From UBA2108 sp002713215 (GTDB lineage: Bacteria > Bacteroidota > Bacteroidia > Flavobacteriales_G > Salibacteraceae), in NCBI GenBank assembly GCA_937891015.1, contig CALAPY010000059.1:36905-100904 (forward strand): a DNA stretch of 64,000 nt, written 5' to 3'. The notes beneath the pieces were generated by a model. The model was not told where the DNA came from and did no database searches. It saw nothing but the letters and a program-made list of their open reading frames with translations. Shown piece by piece: positions 26,557-35,771 of the stretch; the first letter of the stretch is position 1; each line of letters starts with the position of its first letter. Both the position numbers and the translations under genes were made by a program.

Positions 26557-27618
26557 TCACAAGTGTATATGATTAATATCCTCTTGAGCTTTTTTAAAAT
26601 CTTCCATTCTACCAATATCCAACCAATAGGAACGAATGGGATAAGACGTCACTTTTCGCTCTTGTGAAATCAGCAATTCAACCAGATCAGTAGCATCAAA
26701 CTTTTCATTTTTAGCTATAAGTTCGATCAGACTTGTTTTAACCAAATAAATTCCTGCATTGGCAAAATAGGTATAGGTTGGCTTTTCACTCAATCCTGAA
26801 ATGATTCCATTCTCACCTTCCACTATTGCGTAAGGAACACTATAACTATAGGGTATGGTTGCCATCTGCATATCACTTCCTTTCTTAATGGCATCGTTTA
26901 CAAAATCTTCCAAATCCAAATCGGTCAACAAATCAGAATTCATGACCAATACATAATCATTTTCAAAACTATCAACCAGGCTCATTGAGCCAATGGTACC
27001 CAACGGTTTGTCCTCATTGACATAATTGATTTGTAAGGATTTACTTTCACCGTTTCCAAAAAACTCGGTTATCCTATCTCCCAGGTAGTTTAGTGAAATG
27101 TGAACATTCTTAACTCCGTATTTTTTTAGGCGATCAATGTTGTGTTCCAAAATAGGTTTGTCTCCAACCTTTAGCATTGGCTTTGGCAAATTTTCGGTTA
27201 AAGGGCGAAGCCTTATTCCTTTTCCTCCCGCCAAAATAAAAGCATCGATTTTAAGGTTGGATCGGGTAACTTTAAGATCAATGATGTCAGCGATTTTTCC
27301 ATCTTCTGAAATTAAAGGGATAATGTATATACCCTCTTCTATGTACTCGTTAAACTCATCATTTCCAATATGAACATCCTTCAAAAAGATGAAGCTCTTG
27401 TTCATAATATCTCCTGCACTACCCGACTTATTCTGCATTAATGCACGACGAACATCACCATCGGTGATGGACCCCATACAGTTATTCTCCTCATCAACAA
27501 CAAAAACAATCTTTTTATAGGCAGCTCCCTCTATGGCTTCAAGTTTCTGAAGAATTTGCGCCAAAGAATCTTCGCTATTAATGGTATGATCTCTAATTAT
27601 GCGTTTTTGATTATCCAT
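26557..27618 (-). CDS. ptmE: CBS-domain sugar-1-phosphate nucleotidyltransferase, PtmE type
   Basis: A 353-residue protein with two N-terminal CBS motifs (about 1-120; MGSITDGDVRRALM is typical) and a nucleotidyltransferase domain starting FILAGGKGIRLRPLTENLPKPML. It continues through VLVMNSDLLTDLD and ANAGIYLVK to YWLDIGRMEDF. This CBS-plus-NTP-transferase layout is that of Campylobacter PtmE, a glucosamine-1-phosphate guanylyltransferase that opens the GDP route to legionaminic acid. I use the ATG at 27618, which overlaps the ABC exporter stop by 8 bases; an upstream codon at 27633 adds five residues. GDP rather than UDP use is inference from the architecture. Confidence 0.85.
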   Translation of the reverse strand: MDNQKRIIRDHTINSEDSLAQILQKLEAIEGAAYKKIVFVVDEENNCMGSITDGDVRRALMQNKSGSAGDIMNKSFIFLKDVHIGNDEFNEYIEEGIYIIPLISEDGKIADIIDLKVTRSNLKIDAFILAGGKGIRLRPLTENLPKPMLKVGDKPILEHNIDRLKKYGVKNVHISLNYLGDRITEFFGNGESKSLQINYVNEDKPLGTIGSMSLVDSFENDYVLVMNSDLLTDLDLEDFVNDAIKKGSDMQMATIPYSYSVPYAIVEGENGIISGLSEKPTYTYFANAGIYLVKTSLIELIAKNEKFDATDLVELLISQERKVTSYPIRSYWLDIGRMEDFKKAQEDINHIHL

Positions 27619-29350
27619 TTTCTTTCGTATCAATCACTTTGATCTTTCCATCTGCCAGTTCCAATACATGATCGCAATATTTAATATTAGCTGGATTGTG
27701 CGTAATAAGAACAATTGTTAATCCCTGATCATTCAATTGCATCAAAGTTGCAAAAATTTCAGCCTCGGTCTTGGAATCCAAACCGGAAGTAGCTTCATCA
27801 AAAACCAAAATTTCCGAATTTTTGTAGAGCGATCTGGCAATAGCTACCCTTTGCTTCTGTCCTCCGGAAAGTTTATTTCCATTTTCTCCCAAACTTTCAT
27901 CCAGCCCATTTGGAAACCTCTCAATTAGAGAATTCAACTGAGCCTGCTCACAGCTCGAACGCAGCTTCTCCATATCAATATCAGAATCTTTTATGCCAAA
28001 GCAAACATTCTTCTTCAACGACTCATTAATTATAAAAACATCTTGACGAACAAAACCGATTTGGTCCCACCAACTCCGTCGGTTATCTATGCTAAGTTCT
28101 TTACCATCAATTGCAACTTTTCCGGATTTAGGGTAATAGAAACCCAAAAGTAAATTTATTAAAGTGGTCTTTCCTGAACCACTTTCCCCAACTACCCCGA
28201 AAACAGAACCTTTCTTTATTTCCAATTCCGGGAGAACGGTCTTAAAATCAGAACTTTTATCAAAATAAAATTCCACCTCATGAAACTGAATTGCTTTATT
28301 AAATGAAATCGTGTCTTTGGCAGCTACGGAATGATTTACGCGTTTTTGTCCATCCGCCTTTGAAATTATGTCGAACAGAAATGAATACTCTCTAAGAAAA
28401 AGCAGATTTGCAACAATTTTATTAATGGAGGGAATGATACGATAACTTGCAGCTCCAAACACTCCTAAGAGAATAAGAAGGTTATTGGAAGTGTCTATAA
28501 ACGTGGCATAAAAAAAGACTGCCACAATTCCTAACACGGCTGTAACCTCCATTAATTTTGGAAAAAGATCAACCAGAACGGCTTTCTTGACGTTTAAGTC
28601 TACCAGTTTACGCTGTTCCTTTTCCAGATAACTCAATAAAGAATTTTCTTCCCGGAACAGTTTCATTTCGACCAATCCGGCTACCCCTCTTAAAACTATA
28701 TCTGTAACTTTAGAATGGACAATATTTCTGCTATTCCCAATATTGGTCACTTTTCGTTTAGAGAGAAAATAGAAAACCGATGCGGTAGGAAAGACTACTA
28801 AAAACACAAGCCCAACAAGCAGAGGATCATAAAATAATAGCGCGGTTAAGAGAATCGTAATTATTACAAATTCAGAAACCACCAGTAAAAAAGGCATGAT
28901 CACAAACGATGAAAAATGCTGCGTATTTATTACAATGTCCCGAACTATATCAGACGTTTGTTTTCCCTTATTTTCCAGTAATTCAGAATTAAAAAAATTG
29001 ACAAGCAACTCTACAGACTTGTTTGCCGATATCCCATAAGAAAACCGGGAAAGGCTTACCTTAATAGCAACATAAACCCATGCCCGTACAACAAAAACCA
29101 GTACAAGCGACAAAAAGAATAATTGCAAAAAACCGGAATCAGATAAACCAAGCGCGGTTTTAACACCAAAAATAAACGAGTTACTATTGATCAAATCAGG
29201 GTCATTGGCTACCGCAAGAACAGGAAGAACAATTGATAAACCAATAACATCTATAATCCCTCCAATTAGGATAAGAAACACCGAGAATCTGGCCTGCCTC
29301 TTTTGCTTCGAATCAAGAATTTGGAATAACTGGGAATAGAACTTTCTCAC
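27611..29350 (-). CDS. ABC exporter, fused permease-ATPase (MsbA/PglK-like)
   Basis: A 579-residue half-transporter. About six hydrophobic segments occupy residues 20-330. The ATPase has Walker A GESGSGKTTL, the signature LSGGQKQRVAIARSL and Walker B ILVFDEATSGLD, followed by the switch His in LITHN. Full fusion and length fit MsbA or the lipid-linked oligosaccharide flippase PglK. In this locus it may flip the undecaprenyl-linked repeat unit, because I see no Wzx flippase in the window. Dimerisation in the inner membrane is expected. It follows the wzc-like gene by 25 bases. Confidence 0.87.
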   Translation of the reverse strand: MRKFYSQLFQILDSKQKRQARFSVFLILIGGIIDVIGLSIVLPVLAVANDPDLINSNSFIFGVKTALGLSDSGFLQLFFLSLVLVFVVRAWVYVAIKVSLSRFSYGISANKSVELLVNFFNSELLENKGKQTSDIVRDIVINTQHFSSFVIMPFLLVVSEFVIITILLTALLFYDPLLVGLVFLVVFPTASVFYFLSKRKVTNIGNSRNIVHSKVTDIVLRGVAGLVEMKLFREENSLLSYLEKEQRKLVDLNVKKAVLVDLFPKLMEVTAVLGIVAVFFYATFIDTSNNLLILLGVFGAASYRIIPSINKIVANLLFLREYSFLFDIISKADGQKRVNHSVAAKDTISFNKAIQFHEVEFYFDKSSDFKTVLPELEIKKGSVFGVVGESGSGKTTLINLLLGFYYPKSGKVAIDGKELSIDNRRSWWDQIGFVRQDVFIINESLKKNVCFGIKDSDIDMEKLRSSCEQAQLNSLIERFPNGLDESLGENGNKLSGGQKQRVAIARSLYKNSEILVFDEATSGLDSKTEAEIFATLMQLNDQGLTIVLITHNPANIKYCDHVLELADGKIKVIDTKENG

Positions 29351-29375
29351 ATCGGCGACAGTTAAGAGTAGGAGG

Positions 29376-31805
29376 TCAGTCCTTATTCGGTTTTGATTCG
29401 TCTAACTCCTGTCCATAACCATAGCCATAGCCATAACCATAACCATAACCGTAACCATAACCGTAGCCATAACCATAGCCTAACTTCCTGGCGTAGTAAT
29501 AGATTTTCTTTTTCTTTCTTAAACCATTGAAAATAATGGCTCTGTTTTCGATCTTACCATTTTCAATAAACTGGTTTAACATATTTACATTTCCTCTACT
29601 CGCATTTTTTGCATTAATTACAAAAATGGATAGATCTGAAATCTTAGACAATGCCATTGCATCTGATATTAAAGACATTGGAGGTGTGTCTAAGAATATA
29701 TAATCAAATTGCTTTCTATACTCTTCAATAAGAGCTTCAGTCCCTTTGCTTAAAACCAATTCGGAAGCATTGGGGGGGATTTCACCAGCGGTAACAGCAA
29801 AAAGATTGGAAACAGGGGTTTCCTGAATTATTTCCTGAGAATCTGCCCTGCCTATCAGATAATGACTTACCCCTTTGTTGTTTTTAATATTCAATGCCTT
29901 ATGCACTTTTGGTTTGTGCAAATCGAAGTCAATTAGAACACTCTTCTTATCGGCGATACTTAAAATTGAACTCAGGTTGGAAGACGTAAAGGTTTTCCCT
30001 TCACCCGGAAGAATCGAGGTTACCAAAATCACACGACCCTTATCCGAATCACCTGAAATATCCGAGAATAGGTAGTCCAGGTTTACCCGAATAGATCTAA
30101 ATGTTTCCGCCAAAACGCTCTTTGGCTCAAAAACGGATAGCATATATTGTTGGTCCGATTCCTTTTTTTCCTGAATAACTCCTCCAATAATACTTACATC
30201 GGTTAATTCTTTAAGTTCGTTAATACTATCAACGGTATCAAAGAACATCCATCTTATCGCACTTATAACCAATGCAAAAAGCAACCCTCCAACTCCAAAA
30301 AACAACTGTATTCGTTTTTTATTAGGAGCAATAACACCAATGGATTGAGCCCTTTCTATCACCTTAGTATCCGGGAGAATTGATGCTTCTGCAATTACCG
30401 TTTCCGCCTTTTTCTCTAACAAAAAAGTATATAGGTTTTGATGAACCTGAAGTTTACGCTGAATGTTAAGGACTTCCCTTTGGTTTTTAGGAACACCTTT
30501 TACCTTTTCCTCATATTGAGCAATAGTTTCCTCAATATCTGATTTTTTCAGTTCAAAAGCATTTTTACTATTTTCCAGGTAAACCAGGAGGTTTTTCCGT
30601 TCACGGATAATCTGTTTATCAATTTCTTTTATCGACTGATTATTCTCTGTTGAATTAAATAGCTTATTGTTTCTTTCAATCTGTAAAGCATAAAATTTAT
30701 TTATTGATTCTTTCAGATACAAATCTCCTTCAAGAACATATAAACTGGGCGGCAACAGGGCCTCATCCTTATTGCTTAAAATGTACTTTTCGAGTTCTGA
30801 AATCGAATTTAAATTCAACTCCAATTGTGTCATTAATGACTCATATTCCATTAATCGGCTGAAGTATTCAGACTCCTCCTTAGATAAATCCAATATCGCT
30901 TTTCGGGCCTTAAACTCCTCGAGTTCTAATTCAATGTCATTTAAGATTTCGTTTACATCTTTAATTTGTACGTCAATAAACTCCTGAGTATTTTTATTTA
31001 CCTCTTTCTTATTCTCAAGTGTATAATCGATGTAGGTTCCGGCAAGCGAATCTAAAAACATAACCGCCCGGTTTGGAATTACATCGGAAACTTGCAATTC
31101 AAGAATACTGGTCCAATCCAGGCTCTCAATAGTCATATTCTTTTTATACTTGGAGACCAACTGTTCAATTGGATTGATCTGGAATCGATAATTTACCTCA
31201 GAAAATGCTGCTATATTTGACATATTCAAGGAAACCATAGGCTCAATTCTAAAATTGAAGCCATCCTTTAAAACCAGTTCCCCAAACCGAAACCGTTCAA
31301 CAACCTCCTGCTCCTCAGACTCATAAGACAAATTGTAGTACACCGTGTCTACAAACTGAAAATCGAAACTTCTGTAAAAAGAAGCTGGTCCAAAATCATC
31401 GGAAGAAACCCGGATAGGAATATTTTCGAAAACTTCTGTTGTTTTTATTCTACCATCAATAAAATAAGAAACTTGAAAATTTAACCTCTCGAGTGTTTCT
31501 CGAATAAGATTAGAAGAAAGTAAAACTCTTTTCTGTGATTCCGTTTTATCATAAGACCGGTAAGAATTGTCTACCCCCAGGCCTTGCAATATGCTTTGCT
31601 GATAATCATAAATATCGCCGGAATTCAGCAATATTTGTGATTTGGCTGCATAAACTTCCTCCAAACGATGAGAATAAAAAAGAGCTATTGCAAATCCAAG
31701 AACAGGAAATAAAACTATAATTAACAAGTTCCTTGCGACAACTCGAAACAATTTCGTCAAGTCATCCAGACTAAACACATTATCTTTAGCACCTATCTTT
31801 TTCAT
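29376..31805 (-). CDS. wzc: Wzc-like polysaccharide copolymerase and tyrosine autokinase with Gly-Tyr tail
   Basis: An 809-residue fused Wzz/BY-kinase protein. An N-terminal membrane segment (about 23-48) leads into a long periplasmic region with coiled coil (about 255-460), then a second membrane segment near 500. The kinase domain has Walker A LPGEGKTFTS, Walker A' VLIDFDLHKP and Walker B FDYIFLDTPP. The C-terminus has eleven Gly-Tyr dipeptides after YYYARKLG, then a short acidic tail. Wzc controls chain length and export through cycling phosphorylation of its Tyr-rich tail, and this tail is an extreme version of that. First gene of the long minus-strand run; a TATATTTG box lies 10 bases upstream. 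Confidence 0.92.
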   Translation of the reverse strand: MKKIGAKDNVFSLDDLTKLFRVVARNLLIIVLFPVLGFAIALFYSHRLEEVYAAKSQILLNSGDIYDYQQSILQGLGVDNSYRSYDKTESQKRVLLSSNLIRETLERLNFQVSYFIDGRIKTTEVFENIPIRVSSDDFGPASFYRSFDFQFVDTVYYNLSYESEEQEVVERFRFGELVLKDGFNFRIEPMVSLNMSNIAAFSEVNYRFQINPIEQLVSKYKKNMTIESLDWTSILELQVSDVIPNRAVMFLDSLAGTYIDYTLENKKEVNKNTQEFIDVQIKDVNEILNDIELELEEFKARKAILDLSKEESEYFSRLMEYESLMTQLELNLNSISELEKYILSNKDEALLPPSLYVLEGDLYLKESINKFYALQIERNNKLFNSTENNQSIKEIDKQIIRERKNLLVYLENSKNAFELKKSDIEETIAQYEEKVKGVPKNQREVLNIQRKLQVHQNLYTFLLEKKAETVIAEASILPDTKVIERAQSIGVIAPNKKRIQLFFGVGGLLFALVISAIRWMFFDTVDSINELKELTDVSIIGGVIQEKKESDQQYMLSVFEPKSVLAETFRSIRVNLDYLFSDISGDSDKGRVILVTSILPGEGKTFTSSNLSSILSIADKKSVLIDFDLHKPKVHKALNIKNNKGVSHYLIGRADSQEIIQETPVSNLFAVTAGEIPPNASELVLSKGTEALIEEYRKQFDYIFLDTPPMSLISDAMALSKISDLSIFVINAKNASRGNVNMLNQFIENGKIENRAIIFNGLRKKKKIYYYARKLGYGYGYGYGYGYGYGYGYGYGYGQELDESKPNKD
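29415..29480 (-). repeat. Eleven 6-bp repeats coding (Gly-Tyr)11 in the Wzc tail
   Basis: Eleven tandem hexamers, read on the minus strand as GGTTAT with third-position variants (GGC, TAC). They encode a perfect Gly-Tyr array. Hexamers keep frame, so slippage would change tail length without a frameshift. Synonymous changes between units suggest selection on the peptide. Confidence 0.95.
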
Positions 31806-31815
31806 ACGGAATCGA

Positions 31816-31823
31816 CAAATATA
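31816..31823 (-). promoter_or_regulatory. -7 box before the wzc-like gene
   Basis: TATATTTG on the minus strand matches TAnnTTTG and ends 10 bases before the ATG at 31805. It is the only good candidate upstream of the long polysaccharide run. No TTG at the expected -33 position was found. Confidence 0.45.
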
Positions 31824-31869
31824 GATTCACTGGATAAGATAGTTAGAAAATTATTGGGTTATTTTTTAT

Positions 31870-31877
31870 TATTTTTG
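31870..31877 (+). promoter_or_regulatory. Possible -7 box before the T9SS protein gene
   Basis: TATTTTTG matches TAnnTTTG; a TTG at 31854-31856 lies only 13 bases upstream, shorter than the usual spacing. The leader to the ATG at 31919 would be about 35 bases. Confidence 0.3.
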
Positions 31878-31918
31878 GAACTTATATTCTTCCTTAATTT
31901 AACTTAAAACAAACAGAA

Positions 31919-34900
31919 ATGAAACTATTAGGCATTTTATTAATGGCCTTCACTGCGTGTTCATCCTTCGCTCAAATAACATCAAATCAAAGTGGTAATT
32001 GGAGTTCAGGCTCTACCTGGGTTGGGGGAGTTGCTCCCGGAGCTTCTGATGATGTAATAATTCAAAACGGACATGACATTACGGTGACGGCAAATGCTAG
32101 TTGCGACAACTTGTTGATCAATAGCAACTCTAATTTAACTACTTTCACTGTAAACTCTTCAGTAACGCTTACTTTGGGATCGTTTGATACTAGAGGTTCA
32201 GGTGCAAGTCAAACCATTACTATTAACAACAACGGTAATATTAATGTTAGTGGTAAGCTGTATTTTTGGGACAAGCAGTTTGCCAGTCATACAATAAATT
32301 TAACCGGATCGGGAAAAACATCTGTTACCGGAGTCTCCGAATTAAATGCTAATAAAGGGAATACCATCAATATTGGTCATTATTTTTTATCCTCGGGTGT
32401 ATTGTATCTGTTTAGCGGATTTTCTGGTGATTTGGCAGTTAATGTTACGGATACCCTAGAGGCTGCTACTACCATTAAATTACAGTCTGCCTATGGTTCA
32501 AGTACCTCAGATAAGATTCAACTTAACATTGACAATTCAAGTGCGGTACTTTACCTAAATGGAACGGTTACGTGGAGTTTCCTGAATTTTGGAGGAGAAT
32601 TAAGAAATAGCTCATCCGGAGGCTTGGTTCTTATGAGCCGACGCCAAAATTATAATAACGATAGCAGGCTTCAATTTGGAACATTAGCACTTGATGCTAC
32701 TACTACTCTGAACGGTGCAATTGAACTGGTTAATGGTGAGAACTTCAAAGTAATGTCGGGCACCAGCATAAACCATTCTATTAGAAATATTGAGATTACA
32801 GGGAATCTTGATGTTGATGGTACGTTAACCGGAACTACCGGGGCAATTGTAATGAACGGGAGTTCTGCACAAACTATGGATTTTGCTTCAGCTACATCGA
32901 TCCCTAACCTGAATATTGAAAATACAGGTGGCGGAGTAACTATTTCAGGAAGTATGCTAAGCATCACTGATCAGATTAGCTTTGACGCAACAGGAACTAC
33001 TGCCTTCAATACCGGCGGTCTGCTAACCCTTGTAGACGGAGGTTCAGGAATGGCTAACTTCGGAGACATTAATAACCACACGGTATCTGGCAATATAACT
33101 TGCCAGTTTAGAAGCGGTACTATGAATGCCATTAACTACAGGCACCTTTCTATGCCAGTTTCGGGAGTTGCCATATCGGATATTCAGTATGATGCATCAA
33201 CTCAAACTGGTGGATTTAGAACTTATGGATTCACCGGATCGAACACTCCAAGTGCGGGAGGGTTCTTCTCCACTTATACCTATAATAATAGTAGTGTTAC
33301 TGGTGATTTTGATGATGGCTGGGTAGGTGCAACAAATTCATCTAATTCCTTAGGACATCAAACGGCAACAGCCTGGTATGTTGGCCCGGGAAGTGGGCAA
33401 GGAGCATCCTCATATTCTTTTGACGTATCTGGTTCTGTTAATACTGGAGCCATAAAAGTTAATTCCGCTAACGGTGCCAATTTCAGTTATGATGCTGGAA
33501 ATGCTGGTGACAACAACTACAACTGGGCATTAATCGGAAATCCATACCCTTCTACTGTTGATTGGGATTTAGTACATGCTAATACTAACACGGTTGATAT
33601 TGAATCGGTGGCCTACATATACAGTTCGAATGGTGGGGGATATGTTGCTACCAATAGTGGAGGCAATACCGATTTGATTCCACCTTTTCAAGGTTTCTAT
33701 GTTAGAACTTCCGGTGCTTCAAGTACTGTAGAGTTTAACGAAAATGATAAGTCTACAACGCAAAAATCCTATGTAAAATCAATACAAGACGATGAAGGAT
33801 TTAGAATCTATATAAGCTCGGATCAAACCACTAAATATAGTTTCTCTTATTTAAAGTTTAATTCAAAAGCTTCTGATACCTATATTAACGGGGAAGATGC
33901 CTACAGGATTAAAAACCCATGGCCATGGCCGAATATTGCGGTAGTAAGCAGTGACGATGTACTTCAGCAGGTACACTCTCAAAACCTTGACGATGGGCAT
34001 GAAATAATTAAAATTAATGTTGAAACCTATCAAGCAGGTAATCATACCTTAAGATTTGAAAGCAACGATGACCTAGAAGGATGTTTTATTCTTGAAGATT
34101 TAGTTGAAAAGAAAACGGTTACCATTGACCCGAAAACAGGTACTTACACCTTCTTCTTAACAGACAGTGCCTCAGTGGCTAATCGTTTTAAACTTCACAT
34201 TTATAATTTCGCGAAAAATGTAACTGCTAGCCATATTTCTTGTTTTGGCAAGAATGACGGTGAAGCTGAATTAGAGTTGAGTGATATTGGAACTGATTTT
34301 CGATATGAATTAAAAGATGAAAAAGGAAACGGTTTGGCCCTTGATTTCAGCGCAAAAGGGAAACAGTCCTTTGAAAATTTAGTTCATGGAAATTATAGTA
34401 TTTCAGTTGAAGCAAACAAACTTAACTGTCCTCAGGTGACTGAGTATTTTACCATTTTAGAACCTTCTGAAATGATTCCCTCGTTCGATTTTGCTGGAAA
34501 TTCCCTTGTATTCTATTCAGATAAGGAAATTAAGATTGAAAACAAATCGACCGGAGGTATTGCTTCTTATGCCTGGGATTTTGGAGATAAGGAATTTGAT
34601 ACAAGAAAAGACCCTACACATGTATATGCTGAACCTGGAATATATACCATTAAACTTACGGCTCAGAATGGAAATTCTGATTGCGATGTTTCTGCGGAAA
34701 AAACCATTAATGTAATTAATAGTTATTTAAGCATTGAGGATTTAAACAATGATGACATTAAAATTATTCAGCACGATAACAACTTAAAAATAAGTTCTGA
34801 TTTATCGTTTGAAAGTTTTCAAATTATTGATCTTTCCGGAAAAGCTATTTTGCAGGGAAATATTGAGAATACGAGAGGTTTTGAAATTGACATTAATATT

Positions 34901-34975
34901 TTGGAATCTGGTATTTACCTCCTCCGTTTGAATAGTAATACTGAGCTGCATACTCTTAAATTCTACCATAAGTAA
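31919..34975 (+). CDS. Large secreted protein with PKD domain and T9SS sorting domain
   Basis: A 1018-residue exported protein. A signal peptide (MKLLGILLMAFTACSSFAQ) is followed by SGNWSSGSTWVGGVAPGASDDV, a repeat-poor beta-helix-like N-terminal module common in Bacteroidota surface proteins. Ser/Thr/Asn-rich beta structure runs to about 640. A PKD fold is seen near 875-930 (IASYAWDFGDKEFDTRKDPTHVY). The end (IIDLSGKAILQGN ... ESGIYLLRLNSN) is a type A Por secretion sorting domain, so it is exported by the type IX system and attached or released at the cell surface. No catalytic motif was found, and a structural or adhesive role is inference. Confidence 0.88.
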   Translation: MKLLGILLMAFTACSSFAQITSNQSGNWSSGSTWVGGVAPGASDDVIIQNGHDITVTANASCDNLLINSNSNLTTFTVNSSVTLTLGSFDTRGSGASQTITINNNGNINVSGKLYFWDKQFASHTINLTGSGKTSVTGVSELNANKGNTINIGHYFLSSGVLYLFSGFSGDLAVNVTDTLEAATTIKLQSAYGSSTSDKIQLNIDNSSAVLYLNGTVTWSFLNFGGELRNSSSGGLVLMSRRQNYNNDSRLQFGTLALDATTTLNGAIELVNGENFKVMSGTSINHSIRNIEITGNLDVDGTLTGTTGAIVMNGSSAQTMDFASATSIPNLNIENTGGGVTISGSMLSITDQISFDATGTTAFNTGGLLTLVDGGSGMANFGDINNHTVSGNITCQFRSGTMNAINYRHLSMPVSGVAISDIQYDASTQTGGFRTYGFTGSNTPSAGGFFSTYTYNNSSVTGDFDDGWVGATNSSNSLGHQTATAWYVGPGSGQGASSYSFDVSGSVNTGAIKVNSANGANFSYDAGNAGDNNYNWALIGNPYPSTVDWDLVHANTNTVDIESVAYIYSSNGGGYVATNSGGNTDLIPPFQGFYVRTSGASSTVEFNENDKSTTQKSYVKSIQDDEGFRIYISSDQTTKYSFSYLKFNSKASDTYINGEDAYRIKNPWPWPNIAVVSSDDVLQQVHSQNLDDGHEIIKINVETYQAGNHTLRFESNDDLEGCFILEDLVEKKTVTIDPKTGTYTFFLTDSASVANRFKLHIYNFAKNVTASHISCFGKNDGEAELELSDIGTDFRYELKDEKGNGLALDFSAKGKQSFENLVHGNYSISVEANKLNCPQVTEYFTILEPSEMIPSFDFAGNSLVFYSDKEIKIENKSTGGIASYAWDFGDKEFDTRKDPTHVYAEPGIYTIKLTAQNGNSDCDVSAEKTINVINSYLSIEDLNNDDIKIIQHDNNLKISSDLSFESFQIIDLSGKAILQGNIENTRGFEIDINILESGIYLLRLNSNTELHTLKFYHK

Positions 34976-35035
34976 TTTGATTCTTCTATAAGGAGAGGGC
35001 TGATACCTTTATTCCAAAGGCTCAAAAGTCTTTAG

Positions 35036-35065
35036 TTGTTGGAGTATGTTCAATCCTTACTTTTG
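35036..35065 (+). promoter_or_regulatory. Promoter of recR (TTG-N19-TACTTTTG)
   Basis: TTG at 35036-35038 and TACTTTTG at 35058-35065, 19 bases apart, form the best Bacteroidota promoter in the window. Only 5 bases separate the -7 box from the ATG at 35071, so the recR transcript is probably leaderless or nearly so. Confidence 0.6.
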
Positions 35066-35070
35066 TTTAT

Positions 35071-35679
35071 ATGGATGTTTCCAGTAAATACCTGCAGCAT
35101 GCTGTTGAAGAAATAGCTTCATTACCAGGAATTGGAAAAAAAACCGCACTCCGACTGGCTTTACACTTACTAAAAAGGACTAAAAGTGAAGTGGAACACT
35201 TTTCGGGTTCCATTGCTCAAATGAAGGAGCATATTCAGTTTTGCCAAAAATGCGGAAACATAAGCGACGAAGAAAAATGCGGAATTTGTTCAAATCCAAG
35301 AAGAGATCCTCAGGTTGTTTGTGTGGTCGAAGATTTAAGGGATGTAATGGCCATAGAAGCAACCCAACAGTTTAATGGACTGTATCATGTATTGGGTGGT
35401 GTTATCTCTCCTATGGATGGTATAGGCCCAGGTGACCTAAACATAGCTTCACTACTTTCAAGAATCGAAGATGATAAGGTTAATGAAGTCATTCTTGCTC
35501 TTAGCGTCACCATGGAAGGCGATACAACCGGATTTTACTTATACAAGAAAATTCATCAATTAGGAATTGAAGTTTCTTCCATTGCCAGAGGTGTTAGCAT
35601 TGGCGACGAGCTACAATATACTGATGAGCTTACTCTTGGGAGGAGTATAATACAAAGACGTCCCTACGAGCAGGTTTGA
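35071..35679 (+). CDS. recR: Recombination protein RecR
   Basis: A 202-residue RecR of normal length. The helix-hairpin-helix is [20 protein letters not shown], the C4 zinc finger is Cys58, Cys61, Cys70 and Cys73, and the Toprim domain has [14 protein letters not shown] and [16 protein letters not shown]. The C-terminal [20 protein letters not shown] is the Walker-B-like end of the family. It works with RecF and RecO to load RecA at gaps and ends. It appears to be a single gene with its own promoter; the methyltransferase gene starts 92 bases downstream. Confidence 0.96.
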   Translation: MDVSSKYLQHAVEEIASLPGIGKKTALRLALHLLKRTKSEVEHFSGSIAQMKEHIQFCQKCGNISDEEKCGICSNPRRDPQVVCVVEDLRDVMAIEATQQFNGLYHVLGGVISPMDGIGPGDLNIASLLSRIEDDKVNEVILALSVTMEGDTTGFYLYKKIHQLGIEVSSIARGVSIGDELQYTDELTLGRSIIQRRPYEQV

Positions 35680-35771
35680 ATTGATGAAATACATTCCTGA
35701 TACCCCAAACAATTGTGGCAATCATGTATTAGATTCGCAATGAAAATAACTAGCTTAGTTTAATAGGAGCA

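Noticed and set aside
26556..26615. Longer N-terminus for the CMP synthetase from ATG at 26615
   Set aside because: It would overlap the upstream gene by 59 bases and add 20 unrelated residues before the CTP-binding motif; the ATG at 26555 is expected.
29415..29480. Tandem repeat considered as a CRISPR or minisatellite
   Set aside because: Units are 6 bp, contiguous, without spacers, and keep the Wzc reading frame, so it is a coding repeat.
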